Below, piece by piece: positions 35,694 to 43,467 of a stretch of 64,000 bases of DNA. The position numbers and the translations under genes were made by a program. Location: assembly GCF_038595055.1 (NCBI RefSeq), contig NZ_CP152002.1, forward strand, positions 6,878,501 through 6,942,500. The letters are read 5' to 3'. The DNA comes from Paenibacillus sp. FSL R7-0345 (GTDB taxonomy: Bacteria; Bacillota; Bacilli; Paenibacillales; Paenibacillaceae). How positions within the stretch are numbered: position 1 is the first letter of the stretch; each line of letters starts with the position of its first letter. The notes beneath the pieces are model-generated. The model worked only from the letters and a program-made list of their open reading frames with translations, ran no database searches and was not told where the DNA came from.

Positions 35694-36206
35694 ATGTCAC
35701 GCATAGAAGTCATCCAGGAAGCGCCTCTGACCGACAATCCCCTTTACGTTCACGAGATCATTGGATACGTTCTCGTCACCTGCAAAGAGCTGGGTATGGA
35801 CAAGTATCATGGGGAACATCTCGCGGTGCAGACGGCTATCCAAATCAAGAAGACCAGCCCCGAGGTTGCCGAACGCGCCTTCAACAACGCCAGTGAACTA
35901 AGCAAGACAAAAGGCATGGGCGTAGGGGAACTGATGAAATGGAACAAAGCTAAGTCACTAATGAAGAAACCAGTGTCACCAGAGTATCTGGATAGAATCT
36001 CTGATGATAAGGAACTGGATAGCAAAGAGGTTTCCGAAATTCAGGCGGCTGGATACCTAAGTCTGGCTGCTCTGGAACTGAATTTCTTGAGTGGGCAGCT
36101 TACACCGCTTGAGATGGAGTTCAACTATCAGCTTAGAGTATTGCCCCCAGATAAGGCTAATACTATCGGCCTGAACTTTCTAGGGCTGGAACTAGACGAA
36201 AACTAA
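35694..36206 (+). CDS. Island protein of unknown function (170 aa)
   Basis: A 170-residue, mostly helical, acidic protein without signal peptide, membrane helix or known motif. AAGGGATGAAATAAC precedes the ATG. It is the first gene of the rightward transcript that leads to the replication genes, divergent from the XRE repressor. A regulatory or replication-accessory role is plausible from position only. Confidence 0.75.
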   Translation: MSRIEVIQEAPLTDNPLYVHEIIGYVLVTCKELGMDKYHGEHLAVQTAIQIKKTSPEVAERAFNNASELSKTKGMGVGELMKWNKAKSLMKKPVSPEYLDRISDDKELDSKEVSEIQAAGYLSLAALELNFLSGQLTPLEMEFNYQLRVLPPDKANTIGLNFLGLELDEN

Positions 36207-36231
36207 ACTATCATTGAGAGGAAGATCAAAC

Positions 36232-36525
36232 ATGTTAGACTTTTTGGCAGGCGCACTCATCCTGGGACTTGGAGCCTTCTATTATGTTATCCTGAACAAA
36301 GTATTCTCCATTACCTACATAGGGTTCTCTGGATTTTTCAAGGTTGTCGGAGGATGCCTCGTTGCCTCATTACTGACTATTGGCCTTACATTGGACTGGA
36401 TTCAGTCTCATCCTGTATGGGCAAGCATTATCGGAGTCGTTCTTTTAATAATCATCATCGCGGTGTGGGTTGGCAAGCCCAGTTCAGAAAATGAAGTGCC
36501 TGAATCCCAAGACGAGGTATTTTGA
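36232..36525 (+). CDS. Small membrane protein (97 aa)
   Basis: A 97-residue protein with three hydrophobic helices (FLAGALILGLGAFYYVIL, a central one around VVGGCLVASLLTIGL, and ASIIGVVLLIIIIAVWVG) and a short acidic tail. ATG 36232 follows GAGG at 10 bases, preferred over TTG 36214. It lies 25 bases after the 170-aa gene and is probably cotranscribed. No family recognised; could be a holin-like or immunity-like membrane protein. Confidence 0.7.
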   Translation: MLDFLAGALILGLGAFYYVILNKVFSITYIGFSGFFKVVGGCLVASLLTIGLTLDWIQSHPVWASIIGVVLLIIIIAVWVGKPSSENEVPESQDEVF

Positions 36526-36576
36526 GAATGACTTACTCTACTGAAATCGCGTATTCTTAATTTCCCAAGATTCTTG

Positions 36577-36606
36577 TTGACAGATGTGGAATTTTCCTGA
36601 TATTAT
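36577..36606 (+). promoter_or_regulatory. Promoter of an orphan structured RNA
   Basis: TTGACA, 18 bases, TATTAT. Transcription would begin near 36613, in the gap between the membrane protein and the 36819 gene. Confidence 0.8.
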
Positions 36607-36612
36607 CCTAAT

Positions 36613-36763
36613 ACAATTCAATACTTGGCCGAGGCAATGAAGGATCTGATAATGGGAAACCTATCCCTAGGATCGAAACGCCACGTAAAAGCGAATCTTA
36701 ATATGATGAGCGCCAGTGAAAAGACCTGCAAGTCAGGGGTCTTTTTGCTGGCGCTCTTTTTTT
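36613..36763 (+). ncRNA. Unassigned structured RNA or leader, about 145 nt, with its own promoter and terminator
   Basis: After the promoter comes a stretch with GGATCTGATAATGGGAAACC and TATCCCTAGGATCGAAACGCC, which can fold into GATC and GGG/CCC helices, then a nested terminator (GAGCGCCAG at 36708 / CTGGCGCTC at 36748, with AAGACC/GGTCTT inside) and seven T residues. No reading frame fits. It does not match any riboswitch class I could recall. It could be a small RNA, for example a copy-number or antisense regulator, or an attenuated leader of the 36819 gene. Confidence 0.6.
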
Positions 36764-36818
36764 GTCTCTTTTTCGCGCCATGACCTCAAAACCCATAACG
36801 AAAAGGAGTGCAATGCCA

Positions 36819-37316
36819 ATGTCTACTAATCAAAAATCGTCAAAAAAACGAACCAAAAAGAAGGACCCCAACCACTCGAAGGCTACATCAAAGGTGCAAA
36901 CTGAATCCACCCTTGACTTCGACTTCAGCAGCCTTCGTCCAGTCCGCAGCAAGCAAGGCAGCTACAGATCAACCGAGCCTAGCATGCTGACCATTGTGAA
37001 CACCAAGAAGAATGGAAAGCGGATCGTGCTAGCCATGGAAATCGTTGAGACGATTGGCTCCCCATCGGAAGTTGAGATACTCCTCAATGACTCTGGACTG
37101 GTCATTACTGAGGCTCTCGTTAGCGGCGACAATACCTTTCAGTTGAGAACATCTGCGAACAAGTACGTCATCTACGCGGCCGAACTGGTGCAGGAGGTCA
37201 CGGAAATTTTCAATTTGGATTTTGACAACACAACATCCTTGTCATTTCGAACGGTGCAGTATATTAACCGGGAGGACGATACCGTCGCCTTTGTCGATCT
37301 AACTACGCAAGGATAG
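36819..37316 (+). CDS. Island protein with basic N-terminus, unknown function (165 aa)
   Basis: A 165-residue protein. The first 35 residues are very basic and disordered (KSSKKRTKKKDPNHSKATSK), followed by a beta-rich domain of about 110 residues ending with an acidic DREDDTVAF-like stretch. Start 36819 lies 10 bases after AAGGAG; an ATG at 36813 is only 4 bases away. A basic tail plus beta domain just before the primase gene suggests a DNA-binding replication accessory, comparable in position to the ssDNA-binding proteins of SCC elements; this is inference only. Confidence 0.72.
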   Translation: MSTNQKSSKKRTKKKDPNHSKATSKVQTESTLDFDFSSLRPVRSKQGSYRSTEPSMLTIVNTKKNGKRIVLAMEIVETIGSPSEVEILLNDSGLVITEALVSGDNTFQLRTSANKYVIYAAELVQEVTEIFNLDFDNTTSLSFRTVQYINREDDTVAFVDLTTQG

Positions 37317-37430
37317 GTTTGATTGGGTAGAGCTGCTCGATTCTCCAATCCGGCAGCTCCATTCCTTCAGGTCTCAGTAAAGATTGGGAGAACAGTGAAA
37401 TTCAACGCAACGATACGGAGTTGAAAATAA

Positions 37431-40406
37431 ATGACAAGAAGTACGGAACCTAAACTACTGACTGCAAAAGCCTTGAACGCAATGAAACCAGGAGAAGCGG
37501 CGGAAGCTATGGCCTCAGCCAAACTGGGACCCAAATACCTTCCTCTTTGCCCTCCCGACCATCAGCATGTTTCCAAGCCGCATGCCGCAGCTTGCATGCG
37601 TCCCGGAAAAGTGCCCACCATTGAAAAGTGGCGCGAAAAGGCATCGGATGATCTGACTACTTTGCAGAAATGGTTCGGACACCACCCGAACCGTAACCTT
37701 GGGATGACACTGGGAGGAGAGGTCGGTATCGTCGGATTCGATGTTGATGGCGAATACGGGAAAGTGAGAATGGAAGAGATTTTTGATGGTGAAATTCCCG
37801 TCACTTGGCAGTTTTCTACCCCCGGAGGTGGAATGCGATTTCTGTTCGGTGTATCCAAGGAACGGCGGATTCGGAAACTTACTGATGCCCTTCCAAATGC
37901 TGAACACCAAGAACTGGCCCTTCTTGCTGACGGTCAAATGACTGTCCTTCCACCATCCCTGCACCAAAACGGCGGGCAATATCGCTGGATGCCAGGAAGA
38001 GGCCCTGGAGATGTGCCGCTGGCAGCTCTTCCCGAAGAAGTGCTCACCCAGATGCGAACACATATTAACAGGAGCACTTTCCTTAAAACAGAAAATGCGA
38101 ACATGGGACCCGCCGGGCGGAAAACAGCGAGGATTAGAAAGGGCAACAGACCACCTAGTCCGGCATCGTTCACCACTTTGCCCGACCCAGACTTGCAGAA
38201 GCTGGCTGAAAAGTGCCTCCAAGTCCGGCAAGCCGTTGACGAGCAAGCCTGTGGCGGATGTCATGAGGAGCGCTGGCATTTGATTACCTCCATGCTCGCC
38301 AATGCAGGGTTTCCAAATGCGGCTCTTGCCTTCTCAGAGCTGAGCGAGAAGCACGATAACCGCAGTGAAACCCGTATTCGAAATATGGAGGCTGAGAAGG
38401 AAAGTTCCACTTATGGACCGACTCGCTGTGTGACTCTCGGATGTAATGCTGAGCAAATCGCCTCTTGTCAGGGCTCAGTAAGGAAAAGACAGCCAACAGA
38501 GGCACCCTCCAATACCCCTGTGACGTTTCTTTCCGCTGGGACTATAACCGTGGCGGGAAAGCCAACGTCACCCGCCGATTATGCTAATCTGATTGATAAT
38601 AAATATGCTCTAAAGAACGACAATCTCTGTGAAGTACGTGTTAACGGGGACGGCTCAGCACACTACAAGCCGTTAGCAAACTTCGTTGCACGAATCGCTA
38701 TGAGTGTCATGAGAGACGATGGAGCAGAACGTACCACTATGTACGAAATCGACGGAGTCATTATCTCCACCGGGAAGAAACTGCCTTCCGTGCGCATTCC
38801 CGCCAGTGAATTTGAAAGCATGAAGTGGTTGTCCAACTGGGGTCCGGAGCCGAACATCCAGCCGGGTAACATCATCCGGGATAGTGTACGTCACGCCATC
38901 CAGTCGACAGCGCTAGGAGCCGAGAACAAGCAGGTCTTTGCCCACTTAGGCTGGATCAAGATCGACTCAAAGTGGAAGTACCTCCACGCCGGAGGGGCAC
39001 TCGGGGATACAGACATAGAGGTAGAACTAGAATCAAGGCTACAAAACTATGCACTTCCTAATGTTTCACTCGACCCCCAGGATGCCATGGTGTCCAGCCT
39101 CAAGCTCTTGAACATTGCTCCGCGCAGAGTGACGCTTGTGCTCTGGAGTCTGGTATTCCTCGCCCCACTTTGCGAGATGCTGCGGCAAGCGAGCCTGGAA
39201 CCGAAGTTTCTCGTCTGGCTTCATGGCTACACCGGGTCAAGGAAGACCACGATCGCGAAGCTCTTCCTCAGCCATTTCGGAAATTTGCTGGAGCATCCGA
39301 CTGCCAGCTTCAAGGACACAGCGAACTCTGTTGAAAAGCGGGGATTCGACACAAAAGACTCGCTCCTGCTCATAGATGACTATCACCCGACCAGTTCCCC
39401 GCAGGAGGGTAAGAAGATGGAACAGCTCGCGCAGCAAATTCTAAGGGGCTACGGTGATCGGGTCGGACGAGGAAGAATGAAACAAGACACCAGCCTAAGA
39501 CCAGATTACCCTCCGCGCGGTATGGCAGTCATCACCGCAGAAGACATGTTAGGTGGCGCTTCCAGCGTCGCCCGCCTATTTCCCGCTGAGCTCAAACCAG
39601 CAGATGTCAAACTCAAGCGATTGACAAAAGCACAGCAACAATCCAAAAAGCTAAGTGAAGCAATGGCAGGCTATATCATATGGCTAGAAAAAATGATGAA
39701 CGCCCCCCACGATAACAACCTGAAAGATATGTTTGCCGAAAAACGAAACAATGCGTCTAGTCAGGGTATCCACGGCAGACTGGTTGAGGCTTCTGTACTG
39801 CTCCACATCGGGCTCGAATTCGGACTTAAATACGCCGAGAGCGTCGGCGCAATTGAGGCAGCACAGAAAAAGCAGCTTCTTGAGCAGGGTTGGGGACTGT
39901 TCCTAAGCGCAGCCAATGAACAGGGGCTGAAGGTGAATGAGGTCAAAGCGACTACTCGGTTCATCACGATCATTTCTCAGTTGCTTGCGAACCATAGCAT
40001 CTATTGCAAAGAGCTGCAAGGAACTCGTGAGCTAAACTTAGCACCACAAAACGGTATTCATGTTGGATGGTATGATAACAACTATTACTATTTTCTACCT
40101 GATCCGCTCTACAACGCAGTGAGTCTGTTCTTGTCCAAACAAGGAGAGCAATTCCCGATCTCCTCCTCAACACTATGGCAAGAACTTGGTAACGAAGGGT
40201 TGTCGCATACGGAAACCTCCTTGGATAATGGAAAGAAACGCCGCCACATGCTTGCGAAAAAGACAGTACAAAAACGACGTCAACGACTACTCTGTTTGAA
40301 ACGCCAGGTATTGCATGAGGAGACCAACAAAGCGATCTCTAAGCGAAAGAAGAAGCCTATTTCTCTCAACCTCAGCAACGATGATCTCGAAGAGTTGAAT
40401 TTCTGA
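37431..40406 (+). CDS. Primase-polymerase and helicase fusion (DUF927-like), Cch-like replication protein
   Basis: A 991-residue protein. Residues about 50-220 form a bifunctional primase-polymerase domain: GMTLGGEVGIVGFDVDGEYG has the metal-binding Asp-x-Asp, then STPGGGMRFLF and VLPPSLHQNGGQYRW. A Cys-rich region follows (ACGGCHEERW, CVTLGCNAEQIASC). From about 480 to 760 lies a DUF927-type ATPase: Walker A GYTGSRKTTIAK near residue 600, Walker B SLLLIDDYHP near 645 and arginine sensor regions. The C-terminus is basic. It would start and unwind DNA during island replication, as cch helicases do for SCC. Followed by a repeat cluster that could be its origin. Confidence 0.88.
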   Translation: MTRSTEPKLLTAKALNAMKPGEAAEAMASAKLGPKYLPLCPPDHQHVSKPHAAACMRPGKVPTIEKWREKASDDLTTLQKWFGHHPNRNLGMTLGGEVGIVGFDVDGEYGKVRMEEIFDGEIPVTWQFSTPGGGMRFLFGVSKERRIRKLTDALPNAEHQELALLADGQMTVLPPSLHQNGGQYRWMPGRGPGDVPLAALPEEVLTQMRTHINRSTFLKTENANMGPAGRKTARIRKGNRPPSPASFTTLPDPDLQKLAEKCLQVRQAVDEQACGGCHEERWHLITSMLANAGFPNAALAFSELSEKHDNRSETRIRNMEAEKESSTYGPTRCVTLGCNAEQIASCQGSVRKRQPTEAPSNTPVTFLSAGTITVAGKPTSPADYANLIDNKYALKNDNLCEVRVNGDGSAHYKPLANFVARIAMSVMRDDGAERTTMYEIDGVIISTGKKLPSVRIPASEFESMKWLSNWGPEPNIQPGNIIRDSVRHAIQSTALGAENKQVFAHLGWIKIDSKWKYLHAGGALGDTDIEVELESRLQNYALPNVSLDPQDAMVSSLKLLNIAPRRVTLVLWSLVFLAPLCEMLRQASLEPKFLVWLHGYTGSRKTTIAKLFLSHFGNLLEHPTASFKDTANSVEKRGFDTKDSLLLIDDYHPTSSPQEGKKMEQLAQQILRGYGDRVGRGRMKQDTSLRPDYPPRGMAVITAEDMLGGASSVARLFPAELKPADVKLKRLTKAQQQSKKLSEAMAGYIIWLEKMMNAPHDNNLKDMFAEKRNNASSQGIHGRLVEASVLLHIGLEFGLKYAESVGAIEAAQKKQLLEQGWGLFLSAANEQGLKVNEVKATTRFITIISQLLANHSIYCKELQGTRELNLAPQNGIHVGWYDNNYYYFLPDPLYNAVSLFLSKQGEQFPISSSTLWQELGNEGLSHTETSLDNGKKRRHMLAKKTVQKRRQRLLCLKRQVLHEETNKAISKRKKKPISLNLSNDDLEELNF

Positions 40407-40413
40407 AACCTCA

Positions 40414-40607
40414 TGCCCCCTAGGCTGGGACATCGCCCCTCGAAAACTGTGGGATGGGGGCATAAGGAAAGCCATGACGGACAAGGGATTTCGGTAACGG
40501 TGCCCCCTTTGCCCCCGCATAAAAAAGAAAGAGAAAAGGAAAAAGGATTCCCCCCTGACAAAAAAAGTTTTTTTCTCTCCCCAGTTCCGGGGGGCACTGG
40601 GGGCACC
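40414..40607. repeat. Six TGCCCCC repeats in inverted pairs, candidate replication origin
   Basis: TGCCCCC occurs at 40414, 40501 and 40510 and inverted (GGGGGCA) at 40456, 40590 and 40599. The last four form an 18-base near-perfect inverted repeat (GGTGCCCCCTTTGCCCCC at 40499-40516 against 40590-40607). The 440-base gap (40407-40848) directly follows the primase-helicase gene, and its short frames look non-coding. Iteron-like spacing and location fit an origin. Confidence 0.65.
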
Positions 40608-40848
40608 GAGCCAAACACGATGAGTTGTAAGGATTTCCTGTACTCAGCGTCCGGGGCGCGGTCCAACTGGCAGGGGCAAAGGAGCTTTCTGGGACGAGGG
40701 ACCGAAAACGCGGCCTACGGAGGTCGGCCAGATAAGTAGCTAGACAGACGACACGTAAGTACGAATCAAACACAATTATAAATGGATATTATTACCATGT
40801 ACCCCTGGAGTAACAGGGGCTCTACTATCCATTTGGAGGCGATCCACT

Positions 40849-41247
40849 TTGAATCAGATTACATGCAAAACCGACCTTTACCACATTGGTGGCAAACTAG
40901 CCGCTCCCTATTTAGGAGTTGCCAAAAGAGAGCTTTCCCAACTGCTCGACATGCTTGACTCGGAAAGCACCAATCCAGACTTCCGGATCGACTCCGCAGG
41001 CTACCGAATTGTCTGCCTAGAGCATAAGGAACCTGATGCCGAGCTGGCATCCGTCAGTCTCTCCGCTCCCTTCCAGCAAGTAGAGTACGTTGAACTGTGT
41101 GAGGTCTACAAGATGCAATTCTATCGGATGCTGCTAATGCACGATAACGAATGCTTTACGATTGTGCTATCACCAAAAGAAGCGCAGAATGTAGGGCTTG
41201 AAACTTGGTTACACGAGCAATGTGGACAGGAGAGTGATCTGAGATGA
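40849..41247 (+). CDS. Island protein of unknown function (132 aa), paralogous to the N-domain of the 32996 protein
   Basis: A 132-residue soluble protein. TTG start 9 bases after GGAGG. It shares a domain with the 32996 protein: AGYRIVCLE, QVEYVELCEVYKMQFYRMLLMH and LETWLHEQCG align with HGYIVILE, EYVEAIGLNGLMLYKIVVMY and IESWLRQEAG. Its end overlaps the RadC gene by ATGA, so the two are coupled. The shared domain may be a hallmark of this island type. No family is recognised. Confidence 0.78.
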   Translation: MNQITCKTDLYHIGGKLAAPYLGVAKRELSQLLDMLDSESTNPDFRIDSAGYRIVCLEHKEPDAELASVSLSAPFQQVEYVELCEVYKMQFYRMLLMHDNECFTIVLSPKEAQNVGLETWLHEQCGQESDLR

Positions 41248-41705
41248 CCAAAGCCAGCAGTCCAGCCAAGCGCATTCAGGTTGTTAGCCTTCGCATGGTG
41301 AGAGAGCGTACGTCACTTCTATATCCTCAGCGCAAGATCACCAATCCCAAAGATGCCGCCGATCTCTTTCACCAGTTTATAGGGGATTGCGACAGGGAAG
41401 TATTCTGCATCATGACGCTGGACACGAAGAACCAGCCGACCGCCTTGCATGAAGTCTCCAGCGGAACACTGAATGCCTCTCTGGTGCACCCGAGGGAGAC
41501 TTTCAAGCTCGCCATCTTGGCCAATGCGGCTTCCATTATCGGATGCCATAACCATCCTAGCGGCGACCCGACTCCAAGCCCCGAAGATGTGGAAATCACG
41601 GAGCGTATCCGGGATGCGGGCTCACTTATGGGTATTGATCTTCTCGACCACATCGTGCTTGGTGAGGGAAACTTCATCAGCCTGAAAGAACGGGGACTTA
41701 TGTAA
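41244..41705 (+). CDS. RadC-family JAMM/MPN domain protein
   Basis: A 153-residue RadC-type protein lacking the N-terminal helix-hairpin-helix of chromosomal RadC. The JAMM zinc motif is CHNHPSGDPTPSPED (His-x-His and Asp), with the upstream Glu expected near LHEVSSG. Short RadC proteins are common in ICEs, phages and SCC elements, where they lie near the recombinases; their role is not established. Coupled to the preceding gene by an ATGA overlap. Confidence 0.92.
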   Translation: MTKASSPAKRIQVVSLRMVRERTSLLYPQRKITNPKDAADLFHQFIGDCDREVFCIMTLDTKNQPTALHEVSSGTLNASLVHPRETFKLAILANAASIIGCHNHPSGDPTPSPEDVEITERIRDAGSLMGIDLLDHIVLGEGNFISLKERGLM

Positions 41706-41735
41706 GTCATCCTTAGAACAGGAGTTGAACCTGTG

Positions 41736-41897
41736 ATGCATACAATTCTAGAACCAAACGAACAAGACTTGTTCATCGACATCCTGGCCGATATGATCTG
41801 TCGTTACCTTGACGACGAAAAGGAACGGCAACAGCGTGCAGCCTTCTGGCTAAGATTCTTTGAAGATTTAGGCATCGAAGCCCGAATCGTAGCGTAA
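41736..41897 (+). CDS. Small helical protein (53 aa) preceding the recombinases
   Basis: A 53-residue acidic helical peptide, MHTILEPNEQDLFIDILADM then ICRYLDDEKERQQRAAF and an amphipathic end. AGGAG lies 11 bases before the ATG (8 before an in-frame GTG). It lies 30 bases after RadC and 10 before recombinase 1, so it belongs to the same operon; it might be a directionality factor, but that is a guess from position and size. Confidence 0.65.
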   Translation: MHTILEPNEQDLFIDILADMICRYLDDEKERQQRAAFWLRFFEDLGIEARIVA

Positions 41898-41907
41898 GGG
41901 CAACTAC

Positions 41908-43467
41908 ATGAATCACGAACAGCAACTAGCTGCCCTCTACATTCGTGTTTCGACAGAAGAACAGGTCGAAGGCTTTAGCCTAGATGCCCAGCGGTTAGCC
42001 CTTCTGGATCACTGTCGTAAGGCTCAGATCAGTGTTTACAAGGTATACATCGACGCTGGCCGCTCGGGCAAGTCCATTGATGGCCGACCTGCACTATGCG
42101 AACTTCTAGAAGACGCCCGTAGTGGACGCTTCCAGCAAGTCGTGTGCCTGCGGCTGAATCGGCTGTCTCGCAAGCTTACAGACCTCCTGCATATCTACGA
42201 ATTGCTGGAGAGGCATGGAGTCGCTCTACGCAGTCTTACGGAGGATCTCCACACGGACACGCCGATGGGCAAGTTCGCTCTCCAGATGTCCGGAGCAGTT
42301 GCCGAACACGAAAGACGGCAGATTGCACAGAATGTACGTCAAAGCATGCAGCGGCGTAGTAGGCTTGGTAGGTGGAACAGCGGAAATCAGGTTCTCGGAT
42401 ACCGCTGGGTAACCCATTCTGGTAACCCTCACCTTTCCTATGTAGAGATCGTACCCGAGGAAGCAAAGCAGGTCATCTCCATTTTCGAAATGTATGCCAG
42501 CGGTCTTGGCCTGAAAGCCATTGCCAACCGACTGAACAATGCAGGCTACAAAACCAAACGAGGAAAGGCATTCTATAGCATCTCGGTAAGAGGCATTTTG
42601 ACTAACGTTAACTATATCGGCAAGATCACCTACACAGACGAAAACAATAGCAGAAAAATCGTGAAGGGAGAACACGAGGCGATCGTCCCAACAGAGCTTT
42701 GGAAGAAGGTGCAGCAAAGGCTTGCTGGACAAGCCACTCTATCAGTCAAGCAAATTGTCCGGCCCTTCCCACTTGCAGGACTACTCAAGTGCCCAGCCTG
42801 CGGAAGCAGCATGATCCCGTGTCATGTATACCGGAAGCGAAAGAGCGGTGTACATTCCAAGAGCTTCTATTACATTTGCTGCCGCTACAACTCTGGGGGA
42901 AGTGCAGTCTGCTCACCTAACCATATCCGGGCAAACGAAGCTGAAGTCTGGGTAGAGTCTCAGCTCCGGCATTTCATAACCCAGCCTACCGTTGCCGAGC
43001 AGTTGGTTGCCGAGATCAATCGTAGGCGAGACAAGAAGCTGCAACCTATCCGACAACGTATAATGAAAATCGACAACCAGACCTCCTCCTTAAAGAACCG
43101 CAGCATACGCTGCTACGAACTTTTTGAAGACGGGCATATTGATGCCCCGGAACTCAAAAAAAGGCTTAGCGAGATTCGCTCAGAGTCAACCCTTTTGGAG
43201 GGAGAACGGAAAGAACTAGAAAGGGCTGTAGCTGAACAACCCGATCGCTCCATTCCTCCGGCGAGCGTTCGGCAGGCGCTAGACAACTTTCGGCCACTAC
43301 TGCGAAGTGCTGTCCCTGAGCAACAAAGGAAGCTTTATCGAAGCCTTATCGACAAGATTAACGTCCCGCATAATCGGGACATCACAAAGGCGACTATTCA
43401 AGGAACATCGGCCCTGCTAAATCTACAGATTCCGCCGATTCCAATAAAGGGGAATGAGAGTTCATGA
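41908..43467 (+). CDS. Large serine recombinase 1 (CcrA-position)
   Basis: A 519-residue site-specific recombinase. The catalytic resolvase domain (1-150) has the nucleophile Ser in ALYIRVSTEEQ and arginines in LRLNRLSRKLTDL and EHERRQI. The recombinase domain follows (LGYRW, LKAIANRLNNAGYKTKRGK, YIGKITY), then a zinc ribbon (LKCPACGSSM, CCRYNSGGSAVC) and a coiled coil (about 360-420). It would integrate and excise the island at the rlmH repeat. The GAGTTC-stop end overlaps the ATG of recombinase 2 by four bases (ATGA), so both are made together as in ccrA-ccrB. Confidence 0.95.
   Translation: MNHEQQLAALYIRVSTEEQVEGFSLDAQRLALLDHCRKAQISVYKVYIDAGRSGKSIDGRPALCELLEDARSGRFQQVVCLRLNRLSRKLTDLLHIYELLERHGVALRSLTEDLHTDTPMGKFALQMSGAVAEHERRQIAQNVRQSMQRRSRLGRWNSGNQVLGYRWVTHSGNPHLSYVEIVPEEAKQVISIFEMYASGLGLKAIANRLNNAGYKTKRGKAFYSISVRGILTNVNYIGKITYTDENNSRKIVKGEHEAIVPTELWKKVQQRLAGQATLSVKQIVRPFPLAGLLKCPACGSSMIPCHVYRKRKSGVHSKSFYYICCRYNSGGSAVCSPNHIRANEAEVWVESQLRHFITQPTVAEQLVAEINRRRDKKLQPIRQRIMKIDNQTSSLKNRSIRCYELFEDGHIDAPELKKRLSEIRSESTLLEGERKELERAVAEQPDRSIPPASVRQALDNFRPLLRSAVPEQQRKLYRSLIDKINVPHNRDITKATIQGTSALLNLQIPPIPIKGNESS

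Noticed and set aside
40413..40739. Short frames on both strands in the repeat gap
   Set aside because: Low-complexity Pro/Gly/Lys translations with no ribosome site, over the TGCCCCC repeats.
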